Made by a program: the position numbers and the translations under genes
In this document: positions 31,501 through 40,689 of the stretch, one piece after another
Layout: each line of letters starts with the position of its first letter
Numbering within the stretch: the stretch's first letter is position 1
Notes under the pieces: generated by a model
Told to the model about the DNA's origin: nothing
Databases searched by the model: none
The model's input: the letters and a program-made list of their open reading frames with translations, nothing else
Assembly: GCF_016801865.2 (NCBI RefSeq)
Contig: NC_068937.1
Location: 66,755,665 to 66,819,664 of the forward strand
Reading direction: 5' to 3'
DNA from: Culex pipiens pallens
Lineage: Eukaryota; Arthropoda; Insecta; Diptera; Culicidae
DNA length: 64,000 nt

Positions 31501-32821
31501 TTCCGTTGACGAGACCGTTCTTCAACTTGATCAGGTTCTTCATGCACATGTGTCCCAAACGCTTGTGCCACAGCTCAGCGGTTTCGCGGGAAGAGCACGC
31601 CAACGCTCTCGGCTTGATCTGGTCCAACTTGAACAGCCCGTTGGATCTGCTCCCAGTCGCGAAGACACTGTTGTCTTCATCGATCACCTCACATCCATCT
31701 CGGTTGAACACGACGGTATGGCCTTGATCCACGATCTTCCCGACGGAAAGTAGATTGACCGCCAACTCCGGCACTAGTTCAACGTTCTCGATCTCGATGG
31801 TGTCGTCGTAGCACGTCGGCTGCAACGTCGCAGTTCCCTCAGCAACGATCTTCATCGCCTGGTTGTTCGCCGCTATTATGCTTCCAGACGTCGTCCGGGG
31901 GTTCTCCAGCAGCGCCTCGTTCTTGGTCAAGTGCTTCACAGCTCCGGAGTCGAAGTACCAATCGTTGGCGTCGTCCGAATCCAGCACCGAGAGCACGGCA
32001 CAGAATGCTTTCTTCTTGCCGTCGCGGTCGTTGCGCACTGGTTCCTTGGCTGTGCAGTCCCTGGCGAAATGGCCAGCTTTGCCGCAGCGATGACACTTCG
32101 ATCCCTTCGATTTGCTTGGAGCAGCACTCGGTTGAGGCTTGGTCTGCTTGGTCTCCTTGTAGCGCCCCTTGGACACGTACGCTTGTTCTCCGGCTGGTTC
32201 CACGGGCAGGTCGTCCTCCTGTAGCAATTTGGTTTTGATGGCGTCACCAGTTATTGCGATCCCGGAATTCTCGAGCCCCATGACCATCGGACGATAGTCC
32301 AGCGGTAGTCCCGCCAGCAGCATCATGCCGATCCATTTCTCGTCCAGCGGGAAGCCGATTCCGATGAGCTGATTCGCTGTAGTCGTCATCCGGTTCACGT
32401 ACGCCTCCATGGACCCACTGCTCGCCAGGTTCGTCGTGATGAGCTTGTGCAGGAGCGCCCACTGACGGGTTAGTCCAGTGTCCTCGTACAGGCCGCACAG
32501 CTTCGTCCACAACTCCTTGGCAGTCTTCGCGTTCTCCGCGTGGTGGAAAATCGACGGATCGAGGAAGAAAATAATTTTCCCTCGAGCGATCCGATCCTTC
32601 TTCGCGTCGACGGCCGCGCCTTGAGCTGGTTCAATCACGTCCCACAGGTCCTCTATCTCCAGGTACGTGCGCACTGCGAACCTCCACGTCCGCCAGTTGT
32701 CACGTCCGACCAGCCGCTCGATCGGCGGATGGCCCCCGGCTCCGTAGTTCTGGCCACGAGCCTCAGGTTGGACAGCACCTTGAGCACCAGCAGCGGCACC
32801 GCTTCCGTCTCCGTTAGGCAT
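28592..32821 (-). CDS. Copia gag-pol polyprotein, copy 2 (1409 aa)
   Basis: Uninterrupted frame with the same domains as copy 1: gag, CCHC knuckle, DSGA protease, H-H-C-C then DDE integrase, YVDD reverse transcriptase and RNase H. Differences from copy 1 are scattered single substitutions (for example NRMTTTANQL for TRMTTTANHL, SKVRLTYRKGG for SKFRLTYTKGG) plus loss of one Thr-Met pair before NAAVRPEDP. None hits a catalytic residue. The start ATG is 115 bp inside the 5' LTR, leaving a short leader. The long plus-strand frame over 28673-30028 is a shadow. Potentially autonomous. Confidence 0.97.
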   Translation of the reverse strand: MPNGDGSGAAAGAQGAVQPEARGQNYGAGGHPPIERLVGRDNWRTWRFAVRTYLEIEDLWDVIEPAQGAAVDAKKDRIARGKIIFFLDPSIFHHAENAKTAKELWTKLCGLYEDTGLTRQWALLHKLITTNLASSGSMEAYVNRMTTTANQLIGIGFPLDEKWIGMMLLAGLPLDYRPMVMGLENSGIAITGDAIKTKLLQEDDLPVEPAGEQAYVSKGRYKETKQTKPQPSAAPSKSKGSKCHRCGKAGHFARDCTAKEPVRNDRDGKKKAFCAVLSVLDSDDANDWYFDSGAVKHLTKNEALLENPRTTSGSIIAANNQAMKIVAEGTATLQPTCYDDTIEIENVELVPELAVNLLSVGKIVDQGHTVVFNRDGCEVIDEDNSVFATGSRSNGLFKLDQIKPRALACSSRETAELWHKRLGHMCMKNLIKLKNGLVNGIKFEGNECGRGCIVCAEGKQTRLPFSHAGTRAAGILDLVHSDICGPMEVKSLGGCRYYLSFTDDKTRKIFVYFLRTKSKEEVLQCFKDFHVTAERQTGRKLKVIRTDNGLEYTNRLFQDYLSGMGIRHQTTVEYTPEQNGLGERVNRTAVERARCMLFEADLPKPFWAEAVAAAIYLINRSPTKGIEMTPEEAWSGRKPDLSHVRVFGTTAMAHVPKQKRRKWDKKAVECILTGYEEDTKAYRLYDKKTKSIINSRDVTFVSEGVVKRGVTAEPRASGPERTCVRLDFWEYVPADPVQEVVPPEAAEPQEEPDEEPEDAFESAESSDDDVSFAEDDPLPALPPQSSSEPPKEGLRLSGRERFLPGKYKDFKLGNKGLPVTKFADKTTTMTNAAVRPEDPAAAPPSCSYQRSVADDGQQRLMLCDRGRLPQGKYSDNPDESPDTGIDTPQPLLDDPFTHQQALARDDAEHWKQAMKDEYEALISNGTWELCDLPEGRSAIKCKWVYKTKLDVNGDIDRYKARLVIKGYSQRKGVDYEETYAPVVRYSSLRYLFALAARLDMKVDQMDAITAFLQGELSEEIYMEQPPCFVDGKKRSKVCRLKKALYGLKQSSRVWNKKLDAALRKFDLVCTDYDPCVYTKVRGDKMLFVAVYVDDVLIFSNCDRWKTEIKAQLSREFKMKDIGPAKYVLGIRVSRSKDEIALDQEKYVEAILSRFQMTDCKPVSTPMNVSEKLTRDACPSTDQEKERMKSVPYQEAVGCLMYLAQSTRPDICYAVNILSRFNSNPGEKHWCGVKHLFRYLRGTSKVRLTYRKGGASEIEGFSDADWAADLEDRKSITGYVFTAQGGAVSWSCKRQQTVALSTCEAEYMALSAAVQEALWWRRLRGRIESEEAITIHCDNQSAIAVARNGGYHPRTKHIDIRHHFIRDALEKGEVVVDYVRSEEQTADGLTKPLCRMKMEICRDQLGLQHP

Positions 32822-32936
32822 CTTCTCTAGATTTTCCTACTTCTTCATGAAAACTTCTTCAGGTTGCAAATTAAACTTCTTCGAGTAAATTCTTCGAGTT
32901 CTTCAGCGTTCCGGAACCCACTCTGGGCCCATAACC

Positions 32937-33078
32937 TCTTGGGGCAGAGGTGGAAATAACACGTCTAGCGTGGGTTACGGTTTAGAACAGAATGAAAGTT
33001 TATTTAAACAATCCTTAGCAACTAACTAACAAGGCTGCAAACCATAGGTTGCTTGACCAAGATCACAAATCTTCATCA
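32937..33078 (-). repeat. 5' LTR of copia copy 2
   Basis: Identical to the 3' LTR of this copy, with the AAGTT duplication just outside. A primer-binding site resembling internal initiator tRNA-Met lies at 32918-32936. Confidence 0.93.
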
Positions 33079-33186
33079 AAGTTACTACTCACCGATACAT
33101 GTTTTACCCGACTAACACCAACAGGTGCATCATTGCGATGCCGCTCTGGCATTGCACGTTGGATTGTGCTTGCGGCTGTTGCTTCC

Positions 33187-33790
33187 TTAAGGAAACATAA
33201 AATAAGCTGAACTCCAAAAACAAAAAGGAACCGATACCAACCTCTGCTGAACGTTCGCCACGCCCTGCTTCACCTGATTCATTCCGTCATGCATTTTGTT
33301 GACCAAGTTGTGCATTTTATCCAACTTGCTGCTCAGCGTTCTGAGCTGGTCGTGCGTGGCCGTTTGAGCTTCCCAAATCTGACGGAGCTCGCGAGCGTTG
33401 TGATCCTTGAACTGATTCTTCAAATCGCCTTCGGCAGCTTGTCCAGAAGTCCCTAGCGGTCTTTCTTCTGCTGTTCCGGCTTCTTCTGGTATCCTGGAAT
33501 TCTTGCTTCAACTTGCCCTGATCTTCATCGGCCGGAACCTCCTCCGCGCCCTGGCTCTGAATGTGCATGCTGCAGTGAAGTCATCAGAAAGTGGAACAAG
33601 TCGTGACCGTTCTTCGGCAGCACCATGTTCTCCGCCCGGAAGCACATCTCGTAGTACCTACTGATTGTTGTAAGTCATTCAGTCGAAGAACAACACCGTC
33701 GTGCATCTTGGCCCGCGTCGGGAACGGCTTGTTGCGGAAGTCTCGCAAACATTCGGATAAAAACTGCACGATCGTAGTAGGCGATAAAAC
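33187..33790 (-). pseudogene. ERGIC-53 / LMAN1 lectin pseudogene
   Basis: Minus-strand pieces in several frames match the L-type lectin cargo receptor that cycles between ER and Golgi. ECLRDFRNKPFPTRAK (33690-33769) and then MCFRAENMVLPKNGH and FHFLMTSLQ represent the carbohydrate-recognition domain. The conserved FGLSAATGGLADDHDV segment between them is deleted. Downstream, YQKKPEQQKKDR then a stop, and RELRQIWEAQTATHDQLRTL then SSKLDKMHNLVNKMHD represent the coiled-coil stalk. Frameshifts and stops make it non-functional. The pieces run together without obvious introns. A hAT MITE sits at the 5' edge. Confidence 0.8.
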
Positions 33791-33972
33791 TAGAGAGCCT
33801 GGAGCTTATTAGAGAACGGACATCTCAAACCAAAAGTACCAATCGAAGCAAGAGAACTGTCAAAAATCGAGCAAAATCCTTTGTCTTATGCTCGATTGGT
33901 ACCTCCGTTTGACAGTTGTCGTGGTACTTTTGGTTTGAGATGTCCGTTCTCTAATAAGCTCCAGGCTCTCTA
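33791..33972. mobile_element. hAT-type MITE (TAGAGAGCCTGGAGC ends), copy A
   Basis: 182 bp, ends TAGAGAGCCTGGAGCTTATT and the complement, nearly a full hairpin, with an 8-bp target duplication GATAAAAC (33783-33790 and 33973-33980). Copy B is at 35272. The arms differ by a short internal deletion in this copy. Confidence 0.92.
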
Positions 33973-34129
33973 GATAAAACTAGTAGAATTTTGCGAGAAA
34001 CAAATCAAAACAAACACGCTTAATGACGTTCATGTAAATTTTAGTAATTATTATCCTTTTTGGTGGTGATTTTCGAATGTTCAGCTGCGCTAACACTGTC
34101 GAGTGGTTTTTTAAACACACCTCGGTCAG

Positions 34130-34353
34130 ACCCAGTCAACTCAATCGGAATTCTGAAACGGAATTCAATTCGAATCGTTTACGTATTCCGTTTCAAACGG
34201 TTGTAGCATTTGAAACAGAATACGAAAACGATTCGAATCGAATCGAATTCCATTTCAGAATTCTGAAACGGAATTCAATTCGAATCGTTAACGCATTCTG
34301 TTTCAAACGCAACAACCGGTACGTACACGGAATTTAAATTGAGTTGACTGGGT
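34130..34353. mobile_element. Foldback MITE with ACCCAGTCAACTCAAT ends
   Basis: ACCCAGTCAACTCAAT at the left is inverted at the right as ATTGAGTTGACTGGGT. The interior contains repeated GAAACGGAATTCAATTCGAA blocks in both orientations. Non-coding. No clear target duplication. Confidence 0.75.
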
Positions 34354-34390
34354 AATGTTCCAACTTCATATCTATAGTTTTTTTTTTAAA

Positions 34391-34515
34391 TGGTCCTATA
34401 AGCTATTGTCTTTCATATCTCGACATTTTTTTGATTAGGTCCTATAAACATAAGAAAGACATTAGCTTATAGGACCTTTTCAAAACAAACTCTGGATATG
34501 TTTATAGGACTTATT
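34391..34515. repeat. Small inverted repeats (GGTCCTATAA)
   Basis: GGTCCTATAAGCTATTGTCTT pairs with AAGACATTAGCTTATAGGACC, and further TTTATAGGAC copies follow. Likely debris of another foldback element. Confidence 0.55.
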
Positions 34516-34533
34516 AAAAAAAACTCTAGATAT

Positions 34534-34655
34534 CTGGAGCAACATTTGAAAGGGGCGGTACGACATTGCTCTTACGGCCTTTCGTCCCATTTAAACGCGT
34601 GTAATGAAAGGCCGTAAGAGCAATGTCGTACCGCCCCTTTCAAATGTTGCTCTGG
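34534..34655. mobile_element. Foldback MITE (GGAGCAACATTTGAAAGGGG), copy A
   Basis: Near-perfect hairpin: GGAGCAACATTTGAAAGGGG then CGGTACGACATTGCTCTTAC pairs with the complement at the right, with a short loop around TCCCATTTAAACGCG. The palindrome extends a few bases into flanking TCTAGATATC. Copy B is at 35978. Confidence 0.88.
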
Positions 34656-35039
34656 ATATCTAGAATACCTGTGTACATAGGGCCTTTTGAAAAAGAAAGC
34701 AAGACAATACAAATTTCCTCATAAATTCGTGTTGTGCCCTGATAAAAAGTCTAACTAACAGGATATCGTTGCCAAATAAAATTACTATTACTATTACTAA
34801 ACATTTTTATTGAAAAAAAATGTTAAAACGTACGTTATGAATGTCCCAAACCCAGTGGTGAAAACTAAAAGTGCCATGGTAACCATAGCTGAATATTCCA
34901 AGTGGTGAAAATTGTGGCCCTGACTTGTGGCTGTCACCCACTATCGCAAAAAAAAGTCCGCGGACTGTTCCGAAAAGTTGTTTTTCTTTGTCGCTTCTCC
35001 GGTGAATATTTGTTTTAGACGATTCTTCCCATCAAATGT

Positions 35040-35274
35040 TATGGACAAGAACCGAAATCTCCTAATCTTAGTGCTTACCCTCGTGTGTGCCACTTCTTTG
35101 CGATGCGATTTCGTCTGGAAAACTCTCGTCGCTGGCGCACAGCTTGTTTTTCCTCCCGAAACAACCCCAGAGATTATCCGGCCGGGCAGCTCCTCCCTTT
35201 TCTCCGCTCCGCTCCGCCTGCTAGGTTCCACAAGCAGTAGCATGGCCAACACGATCGTGACCAGTGTCGACTAG
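35040..35274 (+). other. Signal-peptide-like frame fused upstream of the glutaredoxin fragment
   Basis: The frame contains MDKNRNLLILVLTLVCATSL, a good secretory signal shape, followed by about 45 residues of low conservation and then MANTIVTSVD, the start of the glutaredoxin-3 piece. The upstream portion may be 5' non-coding sequence read by chance or part of another gene. Closed by a stop inside the MITE. Confidence 0.3.
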
Positions 35275-35963
35275 AGAGCCTGGAGCTTATTAGAGAACGG
35301 ACATCTCAAACCAAAAGTACCAATCGAAGCACGAGAACTGTCAAACGGAGGTACCAATCGAGCAAAATCCTTTGTCTTATGCTCGATTGGTACCTCCGTT
35401 TGACAGTTCTCGTGCTTCGATTGGTACTTTTGGTTTGAGATGTCCGTTCTCTAATAAGCTCCAGGCTCTCTAGTGTCGACCAGTACAACAAACTCATCAG
35501 CACGCCAGCCCTAACCGTGATGTTGTTTTCCGCTGACTGGGCGGAACAGTGCAAGCAGATTCTCGCGGTGATGACGGAACTGGCCAGGCAGTTTTCCGCG
35601 GTTCAGTTCGTGGACGTTCCGGTGGAGGAACTGTCCGAGGTGGCGCTCAAGCAACAGATCGATGCCGTTCCGACGGTGATCTTCTTCCAGGCGGAAAAGG
35701 CCATTGATCGGATTGATGGTGTAGACATTGCCGCGCTGACGACCAATTGTCGAAAGCTGGCCGGAGCAGCAACATCAGTTGGTGGAGGTGCCAAGGAACC
35801 GCTGGAGGATCGGCTACCCTCGGACGAACCAACCTATGGATGCTGCGAATCAAAAGGATTTCTTAAAGCCACTGCCGAATTCCGATTCTTCGTCGTCGTC
35901 GTGGGCGATTCATCATCCCTGTCTAGATTGATAGTTTGGTACCGCGGAATTTCTACAATATAG
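35241..35963 (+). pseudogene. Glutaredoxin-3 (PICOT/GLRX3) N-terminal fragment, split by a MITE
   Basis: MANTIVTSVD (35241-35271) continues after the MITE as QYNKLISTPALTVMLFSADW and then AEQCKQILAVMTELARQF, VDAVPTVIFFQ..KAIDRIDGVD. This is the thioredoxin-like domain of the cytosolic iron-sulfur-trafficking glutaredoxin-3. WAEQC replaces a CxxC site, which is normal for this domain of the family. Homology stops at KEPLEDRL near 35815, so both CGFS glutaredoxin domains are missing. The MITE at 35272-35472 breaks codon continuity and adds a stop. Reading resumes in frame if the MITE and one duplication are ignored, so the insertion hit a previously open frame. Non-functional fragment. Confidence 0.85.
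35272..35472. mobile_element. hAT-type MITE (TAGAGAGCCTGGAGC ends), copy B
   Basis: 201-bp hairpin with an 8-bp target duplication GTGTCGAC (35264-35271 and 35473-35480). Inserted within codons of the glutaredoxin-3 fragment. It retains about 19 bp (ACGGAGGTACCAATCGAGC region) lost from one arm of copy A. Confidence 0.95.
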
Positions 35964-35977
35964 GTAATTCATAAAAG

Positions 35978-36099
35978 CTGGAGCAACATTTGAAAGGGGC
36001 GGTACGAGATTTCCCTTACGGCCTTTCGTCCCATTTAAATGCGTGTAATGAAAGGCCGTAAGAGCAATGTCGTACCGCCCCTTTCAAATGTTTTTCCAG
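35978..36099. mobile_element. Foldback MITE (GGAGCAACATTTGAAAGGGG), copy B
   Basis: Same hairpin as 34534-34655, with substitutions in the left arm (GAGATTTCCC for GACATTGCTC) while the right arm is unchanged. The asymmetry suggests one arm is drifting. Confidence 0.88.
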
Positions 36100-36662
36100 A
36101 AAGTTAACTTGTTTTGAAAACAAAAATGCATTTTACCTGAGCGCATCTGAACCTGTTGCAGCATCTCCGAATGCAATGTTTATTTTAAATAAGGATTCTG
36201 GATCCGATCATTGTCAACAAACAATGCATGCAGCTGCAAACATTCACAATTTTAAACAGGATGCACTGTTTGTTTACCAACAGGCCTAATTATTTTACAT
36301 TAATCGACAGAGATTGAAAAAAACATCCACTGCATTGCGCGTCAAACAGTTGACTGGTTTGTTTTGCCAGCTGTCAGTCTGAGCAAGAGTGGGAATTTAA
36401 ATTTACAACTTTTAGATTTTACGTTGAGAAAAATTTACATCTCTCGACAAATTACATGCCTTTCATGTTTTCAAATTTGTCATTTTGAGTGGACCAAAAG
36501 TTCATTTACATCAAATACACGCGTTACGTGTGATTTCACTTTACATCTTGGCTCTTTAAATGTGATACAATCAATTAAATTGAATTTCAGATTTACATCC
36601 CGCAAGTTTACGTTAGAAACATAGTTTAAATGCCGTGTAAATTTACACTTTTTTTTCTGTGT

Positions 36663-39600
36663 AGTGTTCAGGGATCCTTTTTCGGCCTTCTCAACAACTT
36701 CAGCAACGGAAATTGAGGCGGCGACAGGAGATATCGCTTGGGCTGACGAACAGACAGAGCGACTTCCGTGAAGCTTCCTACTAGTCATCTTCAGATCACC
36801 CGTCGTGACGGCGGAATTCCTTAAGATTAATTCTGGTATTCCGGTAGAAAATCCGTCCGCAAACAGCCAGTTTTCCCACGTGTTTATTTTGTTTTGCTCT
36901 CTCACTGCTCGAATCGAATTTCAGCAAGACCTGTCATTTGGTTGCTGTCAAACTCATTCGAGCAGTGGACAACTGACATCACGCGATTTTTGTAAATCGC
37001 GCTCACATCGCGATGTAATCGTGCCAGATCGCGCTCATTCTTGGCAATCGTGGCAGATCGCGTTCATCGAAGGTCATCGCAGTTGAATCGCGAGCTCATC
37101 TCGGGAGTGTCATCCCCCTCGGAGGAGTCACGGGGTTGGGCACATGGTTGATCCGTAGCGCATTGGATTTACTTCCGTAAATATTTCGTAAATATCGTAA
37201 ATACAAGCGTAAATATTATTTATCTGCACGATATTCGGAATTGAATTTTGCTCAGTGTGGATAGTGACAGTTCAGAACTGTCACTTGTTTGTTTCCTTCG
37301 CATTCGCATTCGCATTCGCATGGAGATGGTGATCTTAGCGGGTTGCAGACTGGATTTCGTCATGTTTGTATGATGATTGTCTAGCCCTGGTTGCTAAGAA
37401 ATTGATTAAAGGGAATTAAAAGCAATTCTACCAGAACAGGACAGGCAGCACCATGAGAGCCATCCATTGCCGGCCGCTCCCATCTCCACCATTCACCGGG
37501 GAGGAATAAGGATTAGGAGCACGGGAAATGTTGATGCTTGACTTACTTAGAAGAAGGTAGCGAAACCGCAGGCTCTTTTTCCCAACCCTATTGTGGAACT
37601 CGATCAAATTGACCGCTTGACCAAATTTGATCGAATTTAAACAACAAGGTTGCGTAAGTGTCGCGTGGAGTTGGTTCTTGTGAAAGGTAAAGGTCTGGGA
37701 TTCGCCCTAAGCAAGCGATACGACCATTGGCATAAATGATATTAAGGGATGAAATATGATTCTCAAGGCAAGCTATCGGAAGTTGCTGTTGAGACAGTTC
37801 CCGTTTAGTTTAGTGAAAGTTGTTATTTTATATGGATTGAACATTTATTCTCAAGGCAGGCAATTGGATGCTGCTGATGAGACATTTCCCGATTAGTTTT
37901 TTTAAATTTAGTATGCTCAAAAGCTTTATCTTAGACAGCCGGCTGTGGAAAGATAAAACTGTAATCTAACAAAATTGAAATCTCAACTTTAAACTCAAAA
38001 TACTCACTTCTGAGTGGTCTCCCGTTCAAATTGTTTAAATTTAAATATTACTCATGAATTCTAATAAATACTGAATATCCTACGTAAAATGGACAGTGAT
38101 TGTGTGGCGTATTAATTCTAAATACCAACAGTTTAACCGCGACAAGTCCAGAGAAGAAAAATCGCCTCCTAAAAAAAAAAAAGAAAATTTGCCGATTGCT
38201 GTAACTAGATGTTTGTAACGAAGCATCCGAAATATCTGTAAGCTGAAGGCATTCACTTCATCTGGCAACACACTCTTTTTTTGACGTTTCAGTGGGAGAC
38301 CTAAAAGCAGACACTACCACCTATCCCGCACACCACCATCCAACACAAAACGAACTCACCCGATTCTCCCACCGCTCGTAGTGTAACGCTGTCTGTCGCT
38401 GTCCGCACATCCCTGTCCGTCTCCTCCAGCGTCTGTCAACGCCGCTCGCTCCCGGAAGCACGCTTCCTCCGCCCGGCATGATGGCAAAAAATCTCTTTTT
38501 TTGCTGGCGCACACATTGTTGCGACTTCGCCACGCAAAGTCAGCAAATACCACTACGACTCTTCCGTACACCACCACAAACAGAGTCCCCGTCGGACCCC
38601 ACAGATGATTAGAGTCATCGACTGACCAACACCATCACAGTTTGCCGCTTAAAAGCCATTGCAACACACTCAATCTTCCTTAGCCTATCTCTCAGCACGA
38701 CTACACACACCGAACTCGCATGCAAGTTGAACACATCTGTGCTGGGCCTCGGCCACACAAACACCATCATGTTCGCTTCTCTCACGCACGACGAGCGTCC
38801 CAAAAAAATATGGCCTGAATTGCACAAACAACCTCAAACAAAATCGCTCAAAAAATGCAGAATATCCAAGAAAACCGGCAAACTCCATCACTTTCAAGAC
38901 AAGCCCGCCACAACCGACCGAATGACACGAATATAGCAGGGCAGATCGTCCAAATTTGCACTAAAAACGCGATTAACCTTCGGGAAGTCACGCAAAAAAA
39001 AAAAAAACTACAAGAGCAGTCGCGTGGTGTACTTTTCTGTCACTTGTTTGTTTCCTTCATTTACAAACTGTCACCGCTCCAATCCAGCTTGAGGTATATT
39101 TTGTCACCTTCAGGATTTCCGGTGCCCTACGAAGATTGAGACAGCGGGACCAGAAACGTCAGCACTTCTACTAAAGAAGCAAATGCGGGTGATGACGGCA
39201 GGACCGACGACACGACAAGCCACTCGCGTCCAAAAAGTGGCCCCAAATCGGCTTACCCCTCCGTTTCCTCGGGAACTGGAAACGTCAAAATGAAATTTCC
39301 TCAAAAAAATATAGTTTTGGCAGCACTTCTGCCATTGACGTTTAGAAATGTCATTTCTTTTCTGTCATCATTTTTTTTCCAACATCTGAGTAACCAAACC
39401 GGTTCCGAAAAGAACATCCTTCCGATGGAACGATCGTGGCCGGTTCTGAGCATGAGCATGAGCATGAGCATGGTTGACTGCCAATGAGCTGCTACTCCGT
39501 TATTGACGGATCAGCAGAAGTTACACAATGAACCAACAGATGAATAGTGGGAGCTAATCATCCTCACTGTATAACCCCTGAAGATCTCTGCTTTTAGTCA
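36663..39600. other. No gene recognised; short simple repeats
   Basis: Contains a GCATTC microsatellite (about 37297-37320), a GAGCAT microsatellite (about 39447-39472) and a GCGAT-rich block ending GTGTCATCCCCCTCGGA (36985-37125) that is shared with 49540-49695. Frames at 38321-39139 have no recognisable motif. Confidence 0.45.
36985..37125 (+). repeat. GCGAT-rich block, copy 1
   Basis: Irregular CGCGAT/CATCGC units ending in GTGTCATCCCCCTCGGA. The second copy at 49540-49695 has the same terminal phrase, suggesting the end of a transposable element family with a degenerate subterminal repeat. Confidence 0.5.
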
Positions 39601-39799
39601 ATACCGGCGCCCCCCCAAGGAGATGCAGTTCAACAAAGGTAGGAATGTTAGTCCGATAGTTGAAGTTGCAGACTCATCAGACACAGAGTTTGTCGCTCTA
39701 TAACTGTTGACACCGCATGAGACCGTTGAATCCACAGCATCTCCTTCAAGCATCACGGGAAGTGGGGGAATTGTGTTAGTAGGGGAAGGAAAGGGAAGG

Positions 39800-40195
39800 T
39801 CAGGATTCATCTTGGTAGATGATATGACCAGAATGTGAATCATAATCGTTGCCTTCTGAGCTACGGCGCTATGAGAAGGACTTATCATTCGCGTATTTTT
39901 TACTTCAAACCGCCGGCGTGCCATCCGAGCAACGATGCTATGGGAAGGTCTTTCAAAACGAAATGTAATTATAATTAACGATTTACGTTCAATCGAAAAT
40001 AGATCAGGATTCAATCTAAGTAGATGATATGAATAGAAAGTAAAACATAATCGATGCCTCCCGAGTTACGACGCTATAAGAAGGACTTATCAATTCTTCA
40101 CTCGCGTAATGTTTACTTCTTACCGCCGGCGTGCCATCCGAGCAACGATGCTATGGGATGGGCTTCCAAAACTAAATGAACTTAGATTTACGTGT
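39800..40195 (+). repeat. Tandem duplication, 204-bp spacing
   Basis: Two copies, starting TCAGGATTCA at 39800 and 40004. Both contain GTAGATGATATGA, CCGCCGGCGTGCCATCCGAG and CAACGATGCTATGGGA. They are about 80-85 percent similar by eye. No coding. Confidence 0.8.
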
Positions 40196-40689
40196 TATTC
40201 GATGTCATGTAAACCTCAAATAGTGTTCATATACCCAACTGTTTCAATTAATTCTAAAAACTTCGTTGAATTCTTCGCGCACGATTTATTCACAGCAAAC
40301 TTCACTACGAATTTACCCCGTCCGGAACGCGAGCAACCGACTCAACTGCAGAAATTCAACATACACACGACAACGCGAATGCCTTTTTCAATGATTCCAG
40401 AATCTTCCACCACTTTCTTGCGGATTCTCGCGCGCGACATCACACACTGATCCCCCCGACGAACACCACACGACTCTGGAACGATCGTGGCCGGTTCTGG
40501 AAAGAAAAGTTCCGGAGAAACGAAGCCCCGATGTGATAGACGACGTTGACGACAAGTGGTGCAGGAATAACCTAAGGCAATCCAGGTAGGGAAAATAATT
40601 AAAATGTGAAAGTATTTTTTGTTGTTGACAAATTTCAAAATCAAACGTCGTCGTCATTCCAGATCGGTCAACTGAATGTACAACCGGGA

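Larger units (their letters stand above)
28438..33078 (-). mobile_element. Ty1/copia LTR retrotransposon, copy 2
   Basis: Complete element with 142-bp identical LTRs (28438-28579 and 32937-33078) and a perfect 5-bp target duplication AAGTT (28433-28437 and 33079-33083). Same orientation as copy 1, 1.1 kb away. Internal sequence is about 98-99 percent identical to copy 1 at the protein level, but the U3 half of the LTR differs and is longer. Confidence 0.97.
27450..36663. mobile_element. Candidate large TIR element carrying host-gene fragments
   Basis: The left end CTACACAGAAAAAAAT and the right end AAAAAAAACTGTGTAG-like sequence (36648-36663, TTTTTTTTCTGTGTAG) are inverted. Both subterminal regions are dense in GTAAATTTAC/TTTACAT motifs (27470-27650 and 36390-36650). 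Flanking TA is compatible with a TA target. If the ends belong together the element is about 4.5 kb after removing copia copy 2 and holds the LMAN1 and glutaredoxin-3 fragments. Alternatively the ends are two separate MITE-like pieces. No transposase is seen. Confidence 0.45.

Noticed and set aside
38321..38936. Overlapping small frames in a CACCAC/CTCACGC-rich region
   Set aside because: Low-complexity composition on both strands, with no start context or domain.
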